A stretch of DNA of 64,000 bases. Source: Candidatus Nitrosopumilus sp. (lineage in GTDB: Archaea; Thermoproteota; Nitrososphaeria; Nitrososphaerales; Nitrosopumilaceae). The position numbers and the translations under genes were made by a program. Shown here piece after piece: positions 44,304 through 53,215 of the stretch. The stretch is taken from positions 641,208 through 705,207 of the forward strand of contig JABSRD010000001.1 of the NCBI GenBank assembly GCA_013215285.1, in the 5' to 3' direction. The stretch's first letter is position 1; each line of letters opens with the position of its first letter. The notes beneath the pieces were generated by a model, which did no database searches, was not told where the DNA came from, and saw only the letters and a list, made by a program, of their open reading frames with translations.

Positions 44304-44611
44304 GGATTTACATCCATCTTACCAAATTTACCTTTGGTTAAGGATACTTCCCCTTTGAACTCATTTGTATATCCATTTGTAATGACAACTTTATCTCCGA
44401 CATTTACTGCTTTGATATCGTCACCCCACAATGTGAGTTTCATTTCGTCATCTTCAGTTTCACCGTTTGTTATTACTGCATCACAGACATCCATTACTCC
44501 ACCATTTTTGAGATTAACAGTTCTTGGGTCTCCTTTGCTTTTTACTTCGGCTTCAACATTAACTCCACTTCGCATTTTCTTTGCTTCGGAAATTGGTATA
44601 AATTCTGACAT
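44297..44611 (-). CDS. Single OB-fold nucleic-acid-binding protein
   Basis: A 104-residue protein forming one OB fold of the RPA/SOSS-B type (RSGVNVEAEVKSKGDPRTVN, CDAVITNGE, MKLTLWGDDIKAVNVGDKVV, ITNGYTNEFKGEVSLTKGKFG). Such proteins bind single-stranded DNA, and short single-OB versions are common in thaumarchaea beside the main RPA. It is monocistronic. Confidence 0.8.
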   Translation of the reverse strand: MSEFIPISEAKKMRSGVNVEAEVKSKGDPRTVNLKNGGVMDVCDAVITNGETEDDEMKLTLWGDDIKAVNVGDKVVITNGYTNEFKGEVSLTKGKFGKMDVNPQ

Positions 44612-44731
44612 GTAAATTTGGGTCGCATTTATACAATTATAAGCCTTCTCAAAAAACCTTCAAAAAATCGATCAGTTTTTAATTTTTTCCAAATAGCAAT
44701 TAAAAAATATCAGTCATCATTCAATTTCATT

Positions 44732-44835
44732 GCAGAGGTATCGAAGCCCGGTCAACCGAGAGGGACTCAAGATCTATAATATGGGAAATCCCTTCTCTTA
44801 GGAGTTCGTGGGTTCGAATCCCACTCTCTGCACCA
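44732..44835 (+). tRNA. tRNA-Leu, anticodon CAA, with 16-nt intron and encoded CCA
   Basis: A type II tRNA. The acceptor is GCAGAGG/TCTCTGC with discriminator A (44832) and a genomic CCA (44833-44835). The anticodon stem AGGGA (44761-44765) pairs with TCCCT (44789-44793), and the loop carries CAA at 44768-44770. The long variable arm (CTC-TTAG-GAG) is that of leucine tRNAs, and the T arm is GTGGG-TTCGAAT-CCCAC. The stems pair only if 16 bases at 44772-44787 are removed, which places an intron after position 37, the canonical archaeal site. Confidence 0.93.
44772..44787 (+). other. tRNA-Leu intron (canonical position 37/38)
   Basis: Sixteen bases between G37 and A38 of tRNA-Leu(CAA) must be excised for the anticodon arm to form. 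They would be cut by the archaeal splicing endonuclease at a bulge-helix-bulge. The intron edges can slide by one base because an A flanks each side. Confidence 0.75.
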
Positions 44836-44878
44836 TTATCTTTTAATCAAATTGCCTAAAATGAAAATTTTTAAAAAA

Positions 44879-45001
44879 TTATGCTACTATAGATTTTACT
44901 TTGGTTACAGAGTGTGCAGAAATTTCTTTGTGCATGTCTGCTACAACCTCATCTTTGAAGGATAAATTACACCTAAAACACTTCCAAGATTCAGTCGTCA
45001 T
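44879..45001 (-). CDS. Small C2H2-type zinc-finger protein, 40 aa
   Basis: A complete short frame with W6-KC8-FRC11, then H24 and H30, giving C-x2-C-x12-H-x5-H, the spacing of a classical zinc finger. The body is otherwise helical (SFKDEVVADMHKEISAHSV). Single-finger proteins of this size are frequent in archaea and often bind nucleic acid. It lies in the 550-base stretch between tRNA-Leu and the DedA-like gene. Nothing else was seen between 45002 and 45185. Confidence 0.6.
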   Translation of the reverse strand: MTTESWKCFRCNLSFKDEVVADMHKEISAHSVTKVKSIVA

Positions 45002-45185
45002 GACTAATAATAGGCGTAAATTCTTTATAAAGATATTGCATGATTGATCCTATTTGTTACAAATCATGATCATTGATATGAAAAACATGTAATTTTTTAA
45101 TTATTTAGATCATAATGAAATTATTTCATGAGTACTTGAGGATACAAGGGTTTACAAATAAAAAAAGTGAAAAATTCTTGGAAAG

Positions 45186-45806
45186 ATGTTAGATATTTTT
45201 GAAATTTTATCTGAATATTCTTATTTTGGGATTCTTCTAATATTGATCGGTGTAAATGCTTCACCAATTTTGATGCCGCCAAGCTGGATTATTCTAACTT
45301 CTTTTCATCTTCTTGATCCTACTCTGAATATTGTACTTCTTGCAATGGTGGGTGCAACTGGTGCAACTCTTGGACGATTCATCCTCAAAAAATTTAGCGG
45401 ATATTTTAGAAGATTTGTTGGAGAAGAGCAAAAATCAAATCTTGATATAATTGGAAATTATCTCAATAAAAAAAAGCATGGTTATCTAATTGCATCTTTC
45501 TTGTTTGCTGCAACTCCTTTACCAAGTAACATGTTGTTTATCACATATGGCTTGATGCGTGCTAAAAGTTTGGGAATTTATATTGGATTTTGGTTTGGTA
45601 GAACTATTTCATATATTATAATGATATATTTTGGTAATGCAGTTTTAACTCCAATTTTAGAAATATTTGAAGATCGTATTACTGGAATTTTATTAATTGA
45701 TGGTGTTGGAATTGGAATGATTATTTTATTTGCATCTGTAAATTGGACATTGTTAATTACTAAGAAAAAATTAAAATTTATGAAACCAAAATTATGGAGA
45801 TTTTAA
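45186..45806 (+). CDS. DedA-like (VTT domain) membrane protein
   Basis: A 206-residue protein with about five hydrophobic segments. The order resembles DedA/SNARE-associated family proteins: a conserved small-residue loop (VGATGATLGRFILKKFSGYF), an amphipathic stretch, then FAATPLPSNMLFITYGLMRA and a glycine-rich final half. DedA members act in lipid carrier recycling and proton-driven transport. Its stop is adjacent to the HD-domain gene. Confidence 0.6.
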   Translation: MLDIFEILSEYSYFGILLILIGVNASPILMPPSWIILTSFHLLDPTLNIVLLAMVGATGATLGRFILKKFSGYFRRFVGEEQKSNLDIIGNYLNKKKHGYLIASFLFAATPLPSNMLFITYGLMRAKSLGIYIGFWFGRTISYIIMIYFGNAVLTPILEIFEDRITGILLIDGVGIGMIILFASVNWTLLITKKKLKFMKPKLWRF

Positions 45807-46427
45807 ATGAATACTCTTGATTCCCTTAAAGATGAAGTAAAAGAATTAACAAAAAAAGATTCTGCGCATGATTTTGAACATATTATGAGAGTATACAAAA
45901 ATGCTCAAAAAATTTGCAAACAAGAAAAGACTGATGAAAAGCTAGTTCTAAGTTCTGCTTTACTACATGATGTTGTATCTTATCCAAAATCAGATAAACG
46001 CTCAAAAATATCTTCAATTCAAAGTGCAAAAAAATCAAAATTAATTCTAAAAAAATATAATTATTCTAATGATGAAATTATAATAATTTCTAATGCAATA
46101 CGTGATCATAGTTTTTCACAAAACAAAACTCCCAAAACTATGGAGGGCAAAATACTTCAAGATGCTGATAGATTAGATGCATTAGGTGCAATAGGTATTG
46201 CTCGAGTTTTTGCTACTGGTGGTTCGCTAAATAGACCATTTTACAATATTGATGATCCTTTTTGTAACCAAAGAATTCCTAATGATAAAATTTGGACACT
46301 AGATCATTTCTATCAGAAATTATTCAAACTAGAATCACTAATGAACACAAAATCAGGAAAAATTGAAGCAAAAAAAAGAACTAGAATACTAAAGGAATTC
46401 CTAAATCAACTAAAACAGGAACTTTAG
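45807..46427 (+). CDS. HD-domain phosphohydrolase
   Basis: A 206-residue enzyme. The metal-binding HD signature is complete: H21 in SAHDFEHIMRVYKNA, H50-D51 in ALLHDVVSYPKSD, a third His in RDHSFSQNK, and the distal aspartate in ILQDADRLDALGAIGIARVF. It resembles YedJ/YpgQ-type nucleotide hydrolases; the substrate is not identifiable. It is cotranscribed with the DedA-like gene (no gap). Confidence 0.85.
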   Translation: MNTLDSLKDEVKELTKKDSAHDFEHIMRVYKNAQKICKQEKTDEKLVLSSALLHDVVSYPKSDKRSKISSIQSAKKSKLILKKYNYSNDEIIIISNAIRDHSFSQNKTPKTMEGKILQDADRLDALGAIGIARVFATGGSLNRPFYNIDDPFCNQRIPNDKIWTLDHFYQKLFKLESLMNTKSGKIEAKKRTRILKEFLNQLKQEL

Positions 46428-46611
46428 CCATGTGGAATGCGAAATGTAATTCCAAGAAAAGTAAATTATCCGTAAAATTCTAGTGATTTAGACAGGAATC
46501 ATTTGCCAAAAGTGCTAATTCAGAAATAATTAGACGGAATCACATTGGATTTACCTATCCAAATTGGGGATAGAGGTGGATGCAGATAGGCGTAAAAATC
46601 AATTTGATATT

Positions 46612-48492
46612 TTATGGAAAGTCAATCCCAAACCCTTCACAATAAAAGATATATCTCTCACGGATTTCGCCAGATTCTGCTTCAGAGAACTGGTAATACC
46701 AAGAACCTTGCTGAAGATACCACATGAAATCAATAGCATCACAATTAACGTATTCTAGTGTATAACGAATGTCTCCACCTCCAGTTACCATATCAAGTGA
46801 AACATCAAAAGGCTCAGGGGACTTTCCAGGATTAACATATCGTGATACAAATTCGTAAAATGGTGCTTTGTTTTTTTCAGGTAATGACTCAATCATGAAT
46901 CCATGATCATATTGGTTTGCATGGTTTACTGGAGTTAATGGGCCACCATCTTTTCTAATTGATTCAAATTTTTGCAAGTTTTCTGTGGAATGAGTTTCTA
47001 CAAATTCTCCACCATACGCAGAAATTCGAAAAGAGTCTACTCTGTTCTCTAGTTTGGCAATGGTAGGATATACATCAGATTTTTTTTCATTGCTTTTTGA
47101 ATCTCTTATTGGATATGTTGGAATCGGTTTATCTCCATGAATTTCTATGTTGTTTCCTGCACAAGTAAATTCACTTCTATCTCTAATCTCAGGACCCAGT
47201 TTATCTGCATAAGGAAATTTCAGAAAGCTATCTTCTAGAAAGGTATTATATTCATAAAAAGAACAATCAACATAATTCCATCGTTGTAAGATTGTTCCAT
47301 CTCCAGTAATCAAGTCAATACTTACATCAACTGTTCTTGGGGGCTGACCGAGATTAATGTACATTGCATAATACTTGTACAATACCAATTTGTCAACACT
47401 TGGAAGAGATTCTAAAAAGAATTGGGGTTTTGAATCTAATGGATTGCCAGGGATTGTTAATGCATCAAAATCAGTCTCAATAAAATTAACGGATGGTGAA
47501 AAATCAGAAAAGGTTTCGATAGTCTGCAAGCCATCAAAATCAGGACCGTTAAAATGAACTACGTATCCTTTGATACTTTCATCCGAAGTTGGCATGTAAG
47601 GTAATTGTTCCTTAGAAATAATTTTTTGATGTTCTTCATTGTAAACTTCCAAGTCCATACCATTACAATAGATAGTTGCACTGTCTCTAATTTCACGACC
47701 AATTGTTTCAGAGAATTGATAGAAGAGAAGAAAATCTTGTGTGAAAGGTAGGTAATCTGTAATTTCACATTTTGAATAGTTTACTGTAAGAATTACTGAA
47801 TTATCACCAGCTAAAACATCTACATCGACATCAAATAGTTCTGGATCTTTTCCGGCGTTGATAGTTTGTGCAACAATGTTGTAAAATTCAATCTTGTCTT
47901 TGCTAGGAGTGGAAGATAAAGAAAAGTATGTGTCAAATCCAGATTTTCGTAATGATGGAAGGAGATGATCACCATCACCAGGTTGAACCTTGTTGAATGT
48001 TTGAATTATTAGTGGTTCTGTAAATTCTCCATTTGAAAATGTAATTAGATAAGATTGAGCACGTGAAAGTTCATCAGGAATGTTATCATAATGAATATCT
48101 AAAATCATTGAAGATAGAAAACCTAAAACTTGGGCTAAATTCTCCCCTTCCTCTTCAGACAATGTTCCGACTATTTCGTCAGGTATTGTATCAATTTCTG
48201 TCTCTTCAAGTATTGTATAGGCGGTATTTTCTTTAGGTGTTGTATCAGCGGTATTCTCTTCAGGTGTTGTATCAACAAATTCAGCTATTCCCATTTCAAC
48301 CCAGTGTTGTGCAGTTACATGATAAACACAGATTGGATCAGGGTTTGTTGTTCTAACTATAACAACTTTATTTTCAGGACATTCTAAATCAAGGTCAATT
48401 GCATATGCATTATTTGAAAGAAAAATTAGAAAAATCAATGGCAAAATTACATATAGAAATTTAAATTTAGTTTGATGTAAATCAGTCAACAT
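46612..48492 (-). CDS. Secreted protein with three cysteine-paired thaumarchaeal domains
   Basis: A 626-residue exported protein with a signal peptide (KFLYVILPLIFLIFLSNNAYA). An N-terminal module is CPENKVVIVRTTNPDPICVY, then a threonine/glutamate-rich linker with NTADTTPKE-like repeats (about 75-110). Three copies of one domain follow, each ending with a YSKC/YVDC/YVNC cysteine and about 40 residues later YCNG/TCAG/YCEG. The same architecture is in the gene at 25095-26705, so the two are paralogues. Function is unknown; it is probably on the cell surface. Confidence 0.65.
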   Translation of the reverse strand: MLTDLHQTKFKFLYVILPLIFLIFLSNNAYAIDLDLECPENKVVIVRTTNPDPICVYHVTAQHWVEMGIAEFVDTTPEENTADTTPKENTAYTILEETEIDTIPDEIVGTLSEEEGENLAQVLGFLSSMILDIHYDNIPDELSRAQSYLITFSNGEFTEPLIIQTFNKVQPGDGDHLLPSLRKSGFDTYFSLSSTPSKDKIEFYNIVAQTINAGKDPELFDVDVDVLAGDNSVILTVNYSKCEITDYLPFTQDFLLFYQFSETIGREIRDSATIYCNGMDLEVYNEEHQKIISKEQLPYMPTSDESIKGYVVHFNGPDFDGLQTIETFSDFSPSVNFIETDFDALTIPGNPLDSKPQFFLESLPSVDKLVLYKYYAMYINLGQPPRTVDVSIDLITGDGTILQRWNYVDCSFYEYNTFLEDSFLKFPYADKLGPEIRDRSEFTCAGNNIEIHGDKPIPTYPIRDSKSNEKKSDVYPTIAKLENRVDSFRISAYGGEFVETHSTENLQKFESIRKDGGPLTPVNHANQYDHGFMIESLPEKNKAPFYEFVSRYVNPGKSPEPFDVSLDMVTGGGDIRYTLEYVNCDAIDFMWYLQQGSWYYQFSEAESGEIRERYIFYCEGFGIDFP

Positions 48493-48571
48493 ACATACCC
48501 CATCCTAGTTTTTCAAGCTTTTCAACAGTAAGCGGCTTCACACAAGCTGCTAAACCAGAATATTTTTTCAT
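48482..48571 (-). CDS. Mini-ORF, orphan copy of the CVxP...KL..GWG surface module
   Basis: A 29-residue frame, MKKYSGLAACVKPLTVEKLE followed by KLGWGMYVD, overlapping the start of the secreted-protein gene by 11 bases. Its second part matches the module near the N-terminus of exported thaumarchaeal proteins, e.g. KIACVTPSTADKLVQRGWG in the gene at 51241-53151. It could be a real mini-protein, a leader that couples translation of the next gene, or the remnant of a longer gene. Confidence 0.35.
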   Translation of the reverse strand: MKKYSGLAACVKPLTVEKLEKLGWGMYVD

Positions 48572-48635
48572 CAATGTTAATCCTAAATTACAATCAACAA
48601 ATCAAATTTAAATAACTTCATAATTTAAGGGATTC

Positions 48636-49025
48636 ATGCAAAAGATTCCAATCTCAATTGGAATTTTGGCATTAATACAGTCCTTTAGTGCGATATTTCT
48701 ATTAATTCACGTAATAATCAGTATTCCATTTATTATCGTTGCATTCTTTGATTCAGCAGAATTAGGATTTCTTGCAACATTTGACACAATATGGGACTGG
48801 ATAATGATTTCAATTCATGCAACTATTGCAGCTGCACTATTTGCAAGAAAGAAATGGGCACGTAATTTCATTTTGTTTATCTCAGGAATTGGATTAATCT
48901 TTGGACTCATTAATTTGGCAGCTGGAAATACATTCTCTATACTTGCAATTATCTTTGATATTGTAACAATTCTAAATCTAAGAAGAAAAAGTGTTCGAGC
49001 TTGGTTTGTCGATGAAACTTTTTAG
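48636..49025 (+). CDS. Small membrane protein with four hydrophobic segments
   Basis: A 129-residue protein whose helices lie at about 5-35, 45-65, 72-90 and 95-112, with a basic C-terminal tail (LRRKSVRAWFVDETF). The pattern resembles DoxX-like or DUF-type small integral proteins, but no signature is present. It precedes the alpha/beta hydrolase by 56 bases and may share its promoter. Confidence 0.5.
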   Translation: MQKIPISIGILALIQSFSAIFLLIHVIISIPFIIVAFFDSAELGFLATFDTIWDWIMISIHATIAAALFARKKWARNFILFISGIGLIFGLINLAAGNTFSILAIIFDIVTILNLRRKSVRAWFVDETF

Positions 49026-49081
49026 AATTATAAATGAGTAATAAACAATTCTGAAGATGGAACTGTGGAGATAGAAGACTG

Positions 49082-49993
49082 ATGAATGAAGTACCACTTC
49101 AAGAATGGATAGATGGTGGACATTACATTGAGCATAGAGACCACAAGGTTTTTGTACATACATCTGGCTTGGTTCCAAATACTGCAGACTTGCCTCCAGG
49201 TGCAGACCCTGATGTAGATGGTGTCTTTATCATACATGGTTTTCTAGGTTCTTCTTGGGACTGGGCAGCAGTAGCTGCAGAAGTGTCAAAACACACTCGT
49301 GTAGTTGTCTTTGACTTGTGGGGCCATGGTCAAACCGACAAACCAACAGAAGGAAAGTTTGAGGATTATTATTCACTCTTTGTACAAGCTGATTTGGCTG
49401 AAGCCGTTGCTAAAGCTGAAGGATTACACAATGTTATACTAGTAGCTCATGATATGGGACAGACTGTTTGCGCAGAACTTATGGCACGTCAAGATGCAGA
49501 AAAACTTTCTTCATTTAAAATTCATCATTCCATTATTCATAATGGTTCAACACTAGTTGATTTGGTTCAACTAAATGTACTTCAGAAACAATTCCTTGCA
49601 ATGGAAGACGAAATTCTAACTGAAGACATGGCTCGAGAAGAATTCAGAGAAGGAATGCGTGTCACATTTGGACATGCCCCAAGTGAACAAATTCTCACCA
49701 ATATGATTGATCAAATCTTTGCACAACAAGGCAGCAGACTAATGCCACGAATTTGCAGATACTTGATAGAACGAAAAGATAATCTGGAACATTGGCAAGG
49801 TGCTCTTTGCAATTTTTCATCTGCACCTTTTAGCATCTATTGGGGTCTAAAAGATCCTGTCTCTGTAACTGCTATGGCAGATAAAATCAAAAGGCTCAGA
49901 CCTTCAACTGATTTACACAAATGGCCTGACGTTGGTCACTGGCACCAATTGAAGTTCCTGAGAGAATTGCAAAAGCAATCATTGATAGACTAA
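49082..49993 (+). CDS. Alpha/beta hydrolase with aspartate nucleophile
   Basis: A 303-residue enzyme. The oxyanion region is IIHGFLGSSWDW, and the nucleophile elbow is VAHDMGQTVC, with Asp in place of the usual Ser. This is typical of haloalkane dehalogenases and epoxide hydrolases. The acid residue lies near YWGLKDPVSV, and the final histidine is in DVGHWHQLK. A cap region lies at about 130-230. The substrate is unknown. Confidence 0.75.
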   Translation: MNEVPLQEWIDGGHYIEHRDHKVFVHTSGLVPNTADLPPGADPDVDGVFIIHGFLGSSWDWAAVAAEVSKHTRVVVFDLWGHGQTDKPTEGKFEDYYSLFVQADLAEAVAKAEGLHNVILVAHDMGQTVCAELMARQDAEKLSSFKIHHSIIHNGSTLVDLVQLNVLQKQFLAMEDEILTEDMAREEFREGMRVTFGHAPSEQILTNMIDQIFAQQGSRLMPRICRYLIERKDNLEHWQGALCNFSSAPFSIYWGLKDPVSVTAMADKIKRLRPSTDLHKWPDVGHWHQLKFLRELQKQSLID

Positions 49994-50132
49994 ACGGATA
50001 AAACAAGAATGGAGATAACAGATTGATTCCAATTTGGATGATATAGATGAAAAGATGCTAATGTTTTTTTGTGTTATATCATTAGAAAAATTAATGAAAT
50101 TTAATAAAAAAGTTGAAAATCTTCATTAAATC

Positions 50133-50660
50133 ATGACAAGTGGTTTAGAGACAATATTTCTTGCGACAGCAGATGTCGGGACCGAGCATTTCGCTGTTCT
50201 AGGCGCGATATTGGTAGCATTAGCAGGCTTCATCATACCCTTTGTTTACACGAGAAGAAACACAGCCCTTTGGGGGTATATAGAATTTGCAAGAATTTTT
50301 GATGGACCCAAATTTATTGGGGGAAGTAAGAAATTGCGCTCAAAATATGAAGAAGGTCAAGAGGTTTCGGAGGATGATTTGAGAATAGCTGCAGAACAAG
50401 TACGTTCTGAACTTGTTGTTGTTATGGGAATGATTGAGACAGGTCTAGCTAAGAAAAAACGTGCTTTTAGTGAACATTCAGATCTTATTGTTAAAACGAT
50501 TGATTCATACAGAAAATATCTGGCAGAATTCGAATCACAGTTATATCATGGGGAAGACGAACCTGTATTTTTAGAATTTGAAATTCCTATTAAAAAATGC
50601 TACAATGCTGCTCAGCAGTGGCTAAAAGAAGGTAAATTGGTAAAGTCGGTGATGGATTAG
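50133..50660 (+). CDS. Membrane-anchored protein, intact member of a tandem paralogue pair
   Basis: A 175-residue protein: a hydrophobic helix at residues 20-40 (AVLGAILVALAGFIIPFVYT) and a soluble, mainly helical cytoplasmic part ending in FEIPIKKCYNAAQQWLKEGK. The following gene aligns along its whole length. No family is recognised. Confidence 0.55.
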   Translation: MTSGLETIFLATADVGTEHFAVLGAILVALAGFIIPFVYTRRNTALWGYIEFARIFDGPKFIGGSKKLRSKYEEGQEVSEDDLRIAAEQVRSELVVVMGMIETGLAKKKRAFSEHSDLIVKTIDSYRKYLAEFESQLYHGEDEPVFLEFEIPIKKCYNAAQQWLKEGKLVKSVMD

Positions 50661-50661
50661 T

Positions 50662-51204
50662 TTGGTAAATTTAGAAGTAGGACCTCTAGCATCATTAGTA
50701 GAAGATCCTGCCTTCAAATTTGTTGGAATGGCAATCGCAATGGGCGTTATTGCTTTTGCATTTTTTTATCCAACATATTTTTCTCGAAAGCAGAATATGG
50801 GTAGAGGATTAAACGAAGTAATAAGAATTTTAGAAGCAGATGATTCATGGAGAGCAAGACGCATTCTTGTATTAAAATACGAAAAAAAACTCGAACCAAA
50901 TGAAAAAGACTTGAAGAAAAGTGTTGAAAAAGTTCGAAACGATCTGATCATGATACAAAGTTGGATAGAATAAAAAGCCGTTCCAAGATTGGCTTTACAA
51001 AAGCTATATTCAGGAGTTTTTTTAAAAATGATAGAGGTCTATGTAAAATTCATGGAGGAGTTTCATCCCACTGTTCAAATTGAACTTCCGATTAGTAAAC
51101 TTTACAAAAGTTCCTATAGATGGCATAAACACCAATCAAAGGATGCAGTTTCAAAAGAATTTGAAAATATTGCAGTGAGATTATGGGATAAATTTGGAAG
51201 GTAG
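50662..51204 (+). pseudogene. Second paralogue, interrupted by an in-frame TAA
   Basis: The frame from the TTG at 50662 encodes 103 residues to a TAA at 50971-50973. It then stays open in the same frame for 76 more codons to the TAG at 51202-51204. Both halves align with the intact neighbour: membrane helix, then VEKVRNDLIMIQSWIE (stop), then IEVYVKFMEEF and IELPISKLYKSSYRWHKH against FEIPIKKCYNAAQQWLKE. A single base change would restore about 180 codons. The downstream half has not decayed, so the stop is recent, read through, or an error. Confidence 0.7.
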
Positions 51205-51240
51205 TTATTTATTTTTCAATTAACACTTTAGTTATTCAAT

Positions 51241-53151
51241 TTAATTAGCTCGAAGACTCAGTTTATCAAATAGATCTAGAAACTCAATTAGTTCATCTAC
51301 ATTTCCATCAAATTCGGCTTGTCCTGATTCAATAGCATCTGAAACTCCAAGATGTCCGCCAACAATTAGTTTGTGAGTGTTTGAATCAATTGTTAGAGTC
51401 ATGTCAGGATTATCAGGTGCACCTTCAGTTACTGCAAGAATACTATTTCTAACATGTAGTGTAAAATCTAAATCAATATCCGAATAATTTACTGCTAAAA
51501 TAGTATCCATTCCTGCAGCTTTTTGAGGATCAAGTTTTGTTGGCAAAAATTTAATTATTTTTTCAATTGGAAGTTCTGCCATCTGTTCAGGACTGGTTTG
51601 TGTGAATGCTGCTGGATCAATTGTGATTTTTCCTTCAAGTATTCGTGCATCAGTAAGTAACCAATGTCTTTCATCCATTCCTTCAGTTCTTTGAGATAAA
51701 ACTCGCAAGACAAATGCTTGTGTGAGTTTAGCTTGTTCATTATTTGGTTCTACAACTAATACAAATGATCCAAGTTCTGCTGCCCATTTGTATTCGCCAT
51801 TATCAATTGCATTTCGAGTCATTGACATGGTTTTTTCTACTCCACCAAAGCCCTCAACAATTTTGTGTGCTCTATCATCTGATGAAATTGGATTTAGAAA
51901 TACGGGATTTCCTTCAAACCATCCTAGATTTCCATAATAGATTTGTTTTACATGTGCTGGAACATCATTTCTAGTCTTTGTTAACCAAGGGTGATTATCT
52001 AGTTCTTCAGGAAGCTGAATCATTCTTGATAATTCATCAGCTGTATAGCCTTGATTCATTCCACGTATGGTCTGATCATAGATGTACTGAGCAGCATCCC
52101 TTGTTGAAACTAAAATATCTTTAATGTTTTCTTTACCAGTAACAGGTTTTACATGACTTGCCACAAGATATTCTGCATCAAGTGGTATCATTTTGTCTAG
52201 AGCATTAACATAATTCATGGGGTCACGATAAACTGCTCCACGTAAAGTGTAGATATTTGGAACAATTGCATAGATATTATCCCCAATTAGTAATACTTCT
52301 TTTTCAGGTAACCAAATGTAAATTTGATCAGATGATTCACCAGCTACAAAAACCATTTTTAATTTCACCCCAGCAATTTCAACTTCCAATTCATCAGAAA
52401 ATGTCTGAGTTGGAGCAACATAGGCTATAGTTCCAGGAGCCATTGGAGGAAAAATTCCCAAGTTTTTTGCATCTGGTCCTTCATCAGGCAAAAATGCACC
52501 AGCAGCATATCCTGAACGTATTGATGCTATGGGCCCAAGTATACTATTTTCATTAATGTAAAAATCAAGATGAGATTCATGGGCATAAATTTCTACATCT
52601 TCACCTTCTTCTAGAAATGCAGTAGTGCCATGTACATGATCAAGATGACCATGTGTGTAAATTATTGCCTTTACAGGTTTGTCTGTAATTTTTCTAAATT
52701 CTGCAATCACTTTTTTTGCCTCTTCGTATGTACTAAGAGTATCCACAATGATGATTCCATCATCTCCTTCAATCATAATGCTATTTGCTAAATCATACCC
52801 TACTGCTACATAGACACCATCTGTTACTTTGTGAACTGCAGGAGGTGACCAGTAATCATTTGTTGCAAGTAATTTGGGATTAATTATTGGTTGATCAGGA
52901 TATGGTGGAAGTTCAAAAGCAGTTTCTGATGTTTCATCAGATGTATCTGTGGATAACATTGTTCCCCATCCACGTTGTACAAGTTTGTCAGCAGTACTTG
53001 GGGTAACGCATGCAATTTTACCTTTAGTGTTTTCAATCCAGACTTTGTCAATACAAATTTGATTTGATTCAGCAGCATCACTAAATGGAACTGCAGGAAT
53101 GATTCCTACTGATAAAATAAGTGGGATTAATGCAAAAATAATAAACTTCAC
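51241..53151 (-). CDS. Exported metallo-beta-lactamase-fold alkylsulfatase-like enzyme
   Basis: A 636-residue protein with a signal peptide (to about residue 27), a thaumarchaeal N-terminal module (CIDKVWIENTKGKIACVTPS) and a metallo-hydrolase domain. The THGHLDHVHG zinc signature lies at about 166-175, followed by further ligands (VFVAGESSD, VASHVKPVTG). The C-terminal part has the dimerisation and SCP2-like domains of SdsA1-type alkylsulfatases (residues 380-636, ending LIEFLDLFDKLSLRAN). These enzymes release sulfate from alkyl sulfates. An extracellular version in an ammonia oxidiser has no obvious job. Confidence 0.82.
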   Translation of the reverse strand: MKFIIFALIPLILSVGIIPAVPFSDAAESNQICIDKVWIENTKGKIACVTPSTADKLVQRGWGTMLSTDTSDETSETAFELPPYPDQPIINPKLLATNDYWSPPAVHKVTDGVYVAVGYDLANSIMIEGDDGIIIVDTLSTYEEAKKVIAEFRKITDKPVKAIIYTHGHLDHVHGTTAFLEEGEDVEIYAHESHLDFYINENSILGPIASIRSGYAAGAFLPDEGPDAKNLGIFPPMAPGTIAYVAPTQTFSDELEVEIAGVKLKMVFVAGESSDQIYIWLPEKEVLLIGDNIYAIVPNIYTLRGAVYRDPMNYVNALDKMIPLDAEYLVASHVKPVTGKENIKDILVSTRDAAQYIYDQTIRGMNQGYTADELSRMIQLPEELDNHPWLTKTRNDVPAHVKQIYYGNLGWFEGNPVFLNPISSDDRAHKIVEGFGGVEKTMSMTRNAIDNGEYKWAAELGSFVLVVEPNNEQAKLTQAFVLRVLSQRTEGMDERHWLLTDARILEGKITIDPAAFTQTSPEQMAELPIEKIIKFLPTKLDPQKAAGMDTILAVNYSDIDLDFTLHVRNSILAVTEGAPDNPDMTLTIDSNTHKLIVGGHLGVSDAIESGQAEFDGNVDELIEFLDLFDKLSLRAN

Positions 53152-53215
53152 AAAGTCTTGAAATTCTAAATTAGATTTAAAGGATTATGAGATTTTTATA
53201 CCAAAAAATTATGCT

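Noticed and set aside
50971..50973. Programmed recoding (selenocysteine or pyrrolysine) at the internal stop
   Set aside because: The codon is TAA; selenocysteine uses TGA and pyrrolysine TAG. No recoding element was seen.
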